64,000 nucleotides of DNA from Topomyia yanbarensis (Eukaryota; Arthropoda; Insecta; Diptera; Culicidae). How positions within the stretch are numbered: position 1 is the stretch's first letter; every line of letters begins with the position of its first letter. This document shows, piece by piece, positions 58,459 to 64,000 of this stretch. Where the stretch lies: the NCBI RefSeq assembly GCF_030247195.1, contig NC_080672.1, forward strand, positions 251,953,556-252,017,555, in the 5' to 3' direction. Under the pieces are notes generated by a model. It did no database searches. It was not told where the DNA came from and worked only from the letters and a program-made list of their open reading frames with translations. The translations under genes and the position numbers were made by a program.

Positions 58459-61400
58459 GGGGTTTTCCGTCCATGGTCAACTTTAACTGCTAATAGCAAA
58501 AAATCAGATTATATAGAATTATTAAAAAATGCAAAAATATCAATTTCGTAAAAAATGTGGGTTAGCCCTTTTGGACGCCAGCCATTTAATTTTTGTCGGC
58601 AATTTTTGTGCGTCTATTTCAATTTAAAAATGAGCAATTGAAAATATATATTTTTATTCGCTAAAAAAAAATAAATCCCCAACTGCAAGCAAATGCTGCT
58701 TGCAGCTCTGAACTCCTGAATCTGTTTCTACGCGATGGTCACTTTAACTTGACATATTCCAACTAAGAGTTGACCAATTTCTTACAATTTCCAAGTATTA
58801 GAAAGGTACCAGGTATTTATGCTACGAACCAGAAAGATCCTAAATCGTGGCTCAGAAAAAAATCCCTATTTATAGTAATTTCGAATACATCGCTAGATAT
58901 CACAATTATCACAAACATAAAAGCAATCAACCTACTCTCGAAACGAATGAATAACCGGTGCTAATGGCCCAGCTTGCACCATGGCAAGGTTGTATAAAAT
59001 TAACCAAACGGGATATAAATACCAAACGAGAGGATAAATGTTTGTGGTGAGTTCAAATGAGGCGTTTGCCGTGGTCCGTTTTTTCGGCAGTGTGCCACTG
59101 TATATCCTAGACCACGGGAGAAGATTTGTGGGTGAGTCGTATCTTCGTCGTACCGGCGATGCCCGGACAAAAGCGCAACCACCATAATAGCGATGGACTC
59201 TGTACCGGATGTGTCGCTCTGTTGCGGTCACACGGGTCGTTTCGGGTTGCGGTAAGTGAAATCGGAAAACTATCATCGAAATATGGTTGTATTTCACTGT
59301 CTGAACACGGGCCGAAAGAACACGCATTGCCGTTCCAATTGGTTTTTGGGGGCCGTCCTACTGAGTATCGGTAGTCCTTTCGCCCATAAAGAAGCTGTCG
59401 TATAAGCACAAAAGCTGTGGTTTTTCCTGCTGGCACGTACCTCGTTCGTTTGGCGCTGGCAGCATCGCTTGCTTGCGAATGATTTCCCAAAAACGAGCTA
59501 AACCGCGTTGCCACCCAACCCGTGCGTCCCCGTACCTTTCTCATATATACTACAAAGCTACTCCGTTCGCCGTTTTCAATGAATGGATCCAATACACATT
59601 TGGCGGTTTGCTCAAATGCACAACTTATAATGTGCCGAGAATCAAATGGTCTCGTGTAATCCGGCTGTGCGGAACGAACCTGCGCTTCTGTCTCCAGATC
59701 GTTATATGTACGCTCAATAAAATATTGTTTGTTGTTCTCTCCACGTCTAATTGATTCCTATAAAAGAGTTTGATAAATAGCTTTTTATCATGCTTGTTCT
59801 GGGCGTTTCTCAAGAGCGATTCGATTCCGCAAATGATGAATGAATTGGAGGACTTTTGGTGTGCCTTCCTTTTTAGCCGCCCCGGTTTTTGGCTGTTTTT
59901 GTGCACTAGCTTTTGACGCTGCTGTTCAGTTCTTTGGCCATCGGGTCTGTCGTTTAATGCGGATCTTGTTTTGTGTGGAATGCTTTTGTCAAATTGCGCT
60001 GGCGTTTATCATAGACCGGATCGAATCAATCATGCTTTGCCGAGTCTCACCGTTTGGTATATTTTACTACCGATTTCCTAATCCGTTTATTAATAAAAAT
60101 CTAGAAAAACCCTGGCTCTAGTGCAATAAAAAGGAAATTTTAGGATTTCAAAAAAGTTTCAAAATCAAATCTGCTAAATTTCCAGAAATCGAAGCGTCCT
60201 GAAGCCACATATTTCTTGAGATTGAAAGACTTTCGGTTTCCCTTATTTATTTTTTTTTGTTTAAATTGTGGAGACTCCAACCTCAGGATCATTCGCATCT
60301 TTTTCGGGTTATAAACAGCTTTAACCATATGTTTGAGATTGGGAATAGAAGCCGTTTGAGCTAAATACATGATATTCGATTTATCAACTACGCCCCCCCT
60401 TAAACTTGTTAATATTTCAGGCTAACTTGGTCTACGCTGGTCGATTATCAAGATGCGAATGGAAGATTATTCAATGGATTCGACTTCACCCCTTCAATTG
60501 AATAGTTTCTGATTCACAGCACTTTTCATGGGATGCGAGCTCTGCAAACAGTTGAGCCTAATGATTTACACGTGCTTTACACGACACGGAACACGGTTTA
60601 GTAAAATCCATCAGTCATCGCAAATCTGCAATTGATGCCAACAAATCCTAAGCCAGTTAGTTTTGTAAAACTTGAAACTGAACGAATTTGGCTCGACTGA
60701 GTAAATTTCACTCGAGCCGGTCGAGAAAATTCGCAAAAGCTACAGCAGCAAAACAGATACTATAAAATTCTAGCAAATTGAGCGAGTGTTATTTCGCGAA
60801 ACGAATTCGTGCCAGACATTAAAAAAGCATCCGAGATGACATGCTCACTGATGACGATTTCCTCTGTAACAGCATTGCTGGTAAGACACGATGTTTGTTT
60901 TGTCATAAAATTATTAACATGGTAGTAAACGACATTGCACTCGTGAGTTTTATGACCTGCATTTTGTTGACGCTGTTGCTCATCGCCATCATCGTGGTAG
61001 TCGTTGTTGAATTTGCTAGGTATGCTCGATATGCCATATGCTCACATGAAACTGCCAGCAGAGACATGACGCCGAGCAGGACGATGTACAATTTTTAATT
61101 AGTCGCCAATTTGACAACGGTATTTTTAATCCAGCATAGTCAGTCATCGTAAATCAAACAAACGTAATTGGCAAATAGCCCAGAGCATGGTACAGTTCAA
61201 ACAATAACTGTTGGTTTAATTATTGGAAGCTGGCTCATTACTAGATAAAAAGTTACTTCCTCCAGGATATTGTTGTTCGACTTCTGCGGAGTAGCTAATT
61301 TCTGTTCACCACTGGCAACGAAAGTTTCATCATCGTTCTTTTCACTTCAATGAATCTGTATGGGCGAACCGATAGTATGGTCCCGACCAATCTCCTTCTT

Positions 61401-62675
61401 TTATGCATTGAGCAAGTGGATATTACTACAAATTTCATTCAACCATAGCAACCACCGTCTCATCATTATTATGAAGAGGTTGAATTGTAACTTTGCGCAC
61501 TCCCAACGTTCATCCATCCCGTGTCCACTGGCACATTGTTATAATATTCATACCACCGAGGAAGTAAGGAAGAATATTAGCAAAGCTGGAGGACTTTGGA
61601 AATGGTTCGCTGACGCACGGAACGAGACGAGATGATATTCTAGCTTTTCGTCAAATATTATGTACCAAACGAGAAACTTGTAAACCCGAGGCAATCGGAT
61701 GTCTATGTTATGTATCTTTCCTTTTGTCCGATTTTATGATTTCGGCCCGGTGGGGTCGAGAACGACACACCGAACAAACCACTCCGCGTGTAATGTTCAC
61801 TACAGTCGGTAAGTAGCGAAATTATATCAATTTGGCTTACACTAGGGTATTTGTTCCATTAGCCCATGTTTTCATCTCATTCTGAACAGTTGATTTAGCT
61901 TCAAATTTAATATTCAAGAAATATGCGTGCATCTTTAACGTTTCTAGAGATTAGTGCCATTCATTAAACACATATGCTATTTTCAATGAAAAACACCGGG
62001 CAGTGGATTGCACTGAACACAAAACACGTCCACTAGCTTGCTCTTCTGCTACAACATGCATCGTTTAACCCTAGAACATATTATAATGATGTTTGTAGTC
62101 ATTATAAGTCCAACATAAATACCAACGCAGATCAATACCACGGCTCTGTGTCCCAGAATGCATAACTGGCTGTAATTTGATTCACTAAAACGATCAACTT
62201 AGCCTTATGTTGTCTTCTGAGAAGTGTTCGTAATTTTTGTTTAAACGACAGTTCGGGTGGTTTTGATATTACATATAATGATTTGATAATTAACTTTCAG
62301 TCGTTCTGGATAGATTCATATTGAAACCATAACAAAAAGAAAAACGAATTTTTGAAAAGTTTGCTGATGACATAGTTCATCTCTTCGCGTATTACAAAAA
62401 ATGAAACATAAGGTTTTGGGTGTTTCTTAGAAAAATAGTTTTATTCATAAAACTATTCTTCAGGACAGTGTTTCCTTTTTTTCGAAAACTATATAATTTA
62501 ATATTTTTGAAAAGTTATGGGCACCTTTTCTTTAACGGTGCTGGTCGTTGACTGTTTCTCACCCGCATCCATTGGTTCAATTTCAGATTAATGTGGTCAC
62601 GTCTTTCTTCGGAAGGTCCTGGTCCATATGTTGACAGGCCGATATCTACGTTCCAGACGGAGTCAAGTTTTCCAA
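58459..62675. other. Unassigned DNA, GC-richer at 59000-60060
   Basis: 59000-60060 is noticeably richer in G+C and holds overlapping frames on both strands (161 codons minus at 59592-59107; 131 codons minus at 59327-58932; 93-codon plus frames), none recognised and several lacking ATG. Such a patch may be unique DNA near a promoter or an unknown exon. A minus frame at 61091-60903 looks like a signal peptide but starts with TTG. 62676 marks the next MITE. Confidence 0.4.
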
Positions 62676-62810
62676 CCCGAGCAGAAATAAAAAGGCTTTT
62701 AAGCAGGTATTAAAGAATGTTTCTTCAATACCTGCTTAATACCTCAATGGGGTATTAATAATCCATTCTTACCAGGTTTTGGTATGATACCAGAAAATAG
62801 TATGCTCGGG
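62676..62810. mobile_element. 135-bp MITE with CCCGAGCA ends
   Basis: Ends AACCCGAGCA and TGCTCGGGTT are exact inverses (62674-62683 and 62803-62812). Inside is the hairpin 'aagcaggtatt'/'aatacctgctt' (62702-62739) and a further 'aggtattaa'-type repeat. Too short to encode anything. The outer AA/TT may belong to the element; target duplication unclear. Confidence 0.72.
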
Positions 62811-62812
62811 TT

Positions 62813-63520
62813 ATTGACCAGTTTTTTTTCTCCTGGTCGGGAAGTAGGGTTACTGTGCCCAAATTCATCCTATTCATCCAACCCATCTGAACACATTAGT
62901 TAAAGCAGTATCTGCTATCTCTATTCAACGCATTAGCTCAAATGGTAGGATGAATAAGGGTACATTGTATTCGATTTTACGCTTCCTTCAAACGCGTGTA
63001 TTTTACATTTTCCAGGGCTGATTGTTTATTGTACTACTTTGGAACGAAGATGTTGATATCTAGTTATGTGCAATCCCATCATTGTAAGCCGGATTATCAA
63101 CGAAATAGTGTAACATGAACGGAATAAGGGCTCGTCTACCCTATACAGAATAACCTGTATTTATCCAAATTTTCAAGCGATTTTGGACCAAGAATCTGTA
63201 GTACAGATATGCAGATTTTTTGGTCGAAGCAGATTTATACAGCTTTTCTTTATATGGTGATACAAAAACGATTGTAGAGAGATATGATTTTGAGTTTCAG
63301 TGAAACTTTCAGCCCATCATTTTGGAGGGTGGAGGCTAGAAAGGTAAATAAGTAGGCTAGAAAATTTAGTTTTTTTTTCGAGAGTTGTCCTACTGGAGCT
63401 AGGTTTTTGGAAGGGCTCCCCGTCAGAATCACATACTACAATTTGCAGACGAGACAAGCAATGTCGCCTACTAAAACACTGCATTAGGCCAATTGTAGCG
63501 GGCCGTGATTCTGAATGTGA
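62813..63520. other. Unassigned DNA, no gene supported
   Basis: No structured feature noted. A 60-codon minus frame (63432-63250) is not recognised. Confidence 0.4.
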
Positions 63521-63559
63521 TATTCATTGTACGGTTCAGGTATGTGCGGGCGTAGGGAC

Positions 63560-63735
63560 TCGCGATCGCGTGTATCATCGCGATGAGCTCGAGCATTTGT
63601 AGTTAACGTGTTCGATCGCGTGTGCGTTTGTATGTCGCGTGTGCTAACGTGTATGTAACTTCGCGTGTATAAATTCTATTTTATAACCGTGTACCTTTCG
63701 CATATTCGCGTGTGTTCTTGGATAATCGCGCGCAG
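63560..63735. repeat. TCGCGTGT motif cluster
   Basis: The octamer ATCGCGTGT, TTCGCGTGT or GTCGCGTGT occurs at about 63566, 63615, 63634, 63661 and 63704, with related 'atcgcgatg' and 'atcgcgcgc' words. Spacing is irregular (about 19-49 bp). CpG density is far above the rest of the window. Origin unknown: part of an unassigned repeat, a regulatory region, or the upstream part of a gene beyond the window. Confidence 0.6.
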
Positions 63736-64000
63736 ACCGTGAGTCTTATACTTTATTTTTTGGTGTACTGCTAAGATGCTAAAAGGGTGTGAGATCTTCC
63801 ATATCACTAGAGTGCCCGGTGATGTCGCCATGGAACGTGTTGTCTAGTGGATGTGTGCTTTATTTTTTTTTGTCCTGCTGAATGTATGGACCTAAGTCAT
63901 TAGGACAGAGAGTAATGGTTTCCGGACGTGACCGATTCATGAGCGCGCGAAAACGGACGTTTGTAGGTTCGTGTTTGAGACAGCGTTTGAAACTTCGTGA

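Noticed and set aside
60903..61091. Minus-strand frame resembling a secreted protein (hydrophobic start)
   Set aside because: The apparent initiator is TTG, there is no ATG before the hydrophobic stretch, and the rest is low-complexity Thr/Met.
1..64000. CRISPR array, rRNA or tRNA genes
   Set aside because: No regularly spaced identical short repeats with unique spacers, and no rRNA- or tRNA-like fold seen; the tandem repeats found are transposon-borne or microsatellites.
63480..64000. Possible LTR at the right edge
   Set aside because: No TG...CA boundaries, primer-binding site or paired copy can be seen within the window.

Overview
The window looks like non-coding euchromatin of a large, repeat-laden insect genome, most likely a culicine mosquito of the Aedes type. 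The base composition is AT-rich and no host gene with a recognisable exon structure is visible. Most of the recognisable sequence is mobile DNA: a non-LTR retrotransposon with an RNase H domain, a Helitron, several TA-flanked inverted-repeat elements, hAT-like elements with 8-bp duplications, a TTAA-flanked piggyBac-like MITE, and repeats ending in 'gagaaaggca' or 'ctccgggcctcgg' tails that I associate with Aedes genomes. The species call is inference from repeat style, not from a marker gene.

Layout. 1-6.1 kb is unassigned AT-rich DNA. 6.1-9.2 kb holds a cluster of inverted-repeat elements, including a 1.6-kb TA-flanked element with about 113-bp terminal repeats (7563-9172). 12.2-13.6 kb is another TA-flanked element with 'ttcataag' subterminal repeats. 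14255-17403 is a decayed Helitron with A|TC and CTAG|T ends, a 3' hairpin and two shattered pieces of the Rep-helicase gene. Nested inside it are a 226-bp hairpin insertion with a 15-bp target duplication and a second inverted-repeat element. 19.9 kb has a 128-bp TTAA-flanked MITE.

The centre is dominated by two direct copies of a composite repeat block of about 4.8-5.0 kb: block A (about 21130-28700) and block B (about 34455-47186). Each copy serves as the empty-site control for the other. Block A carries a 2594-bp inverted-repeat transposon (24956-27549) absent from B. Block B carries a full-length, apparently intact non-LTR retrotransposon on the minus strand (35221-41415, both ORFs open, 13-bp target duplication, A-tail) and a 1764-bp TA-flanked element (44004-45767), both absent from A. 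The 1764-bp element is filled with about 115-bp tandem repeats arranged in opposite orientations and is itself hit by a 127-bp hAT-like MITE. Between the blocks lies a second, internally deleted and 5'-truncated copy of the same retrotransposon (about 30110-30985), plus CACACC/CACACT-ended MITEs.

Right of block B comes a foldback element with about 500-bp arms (47197-49349), whose loop was hit by a 1134-bp hAT-like element rich in GTACCGGTA. From 50 to 64 kb there is scattered MITE material and a few slightly GC-richer unassigned stretches, ending in a run of TCGCGTGT motifs at 63.5-63.75 kb.

The only intact protein-coding genes I can support are the two retrotransposon ORFs. They work as a bicistronic unit: an RNA-binding ORF1 with three zinc knuckles, and an ORF2 carrying endonuclease, reverse transcriptase and RNase H, joined by an ATGGCTAA stop/start overlap. 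All other open frames are short and lack clear homology or a proper start.
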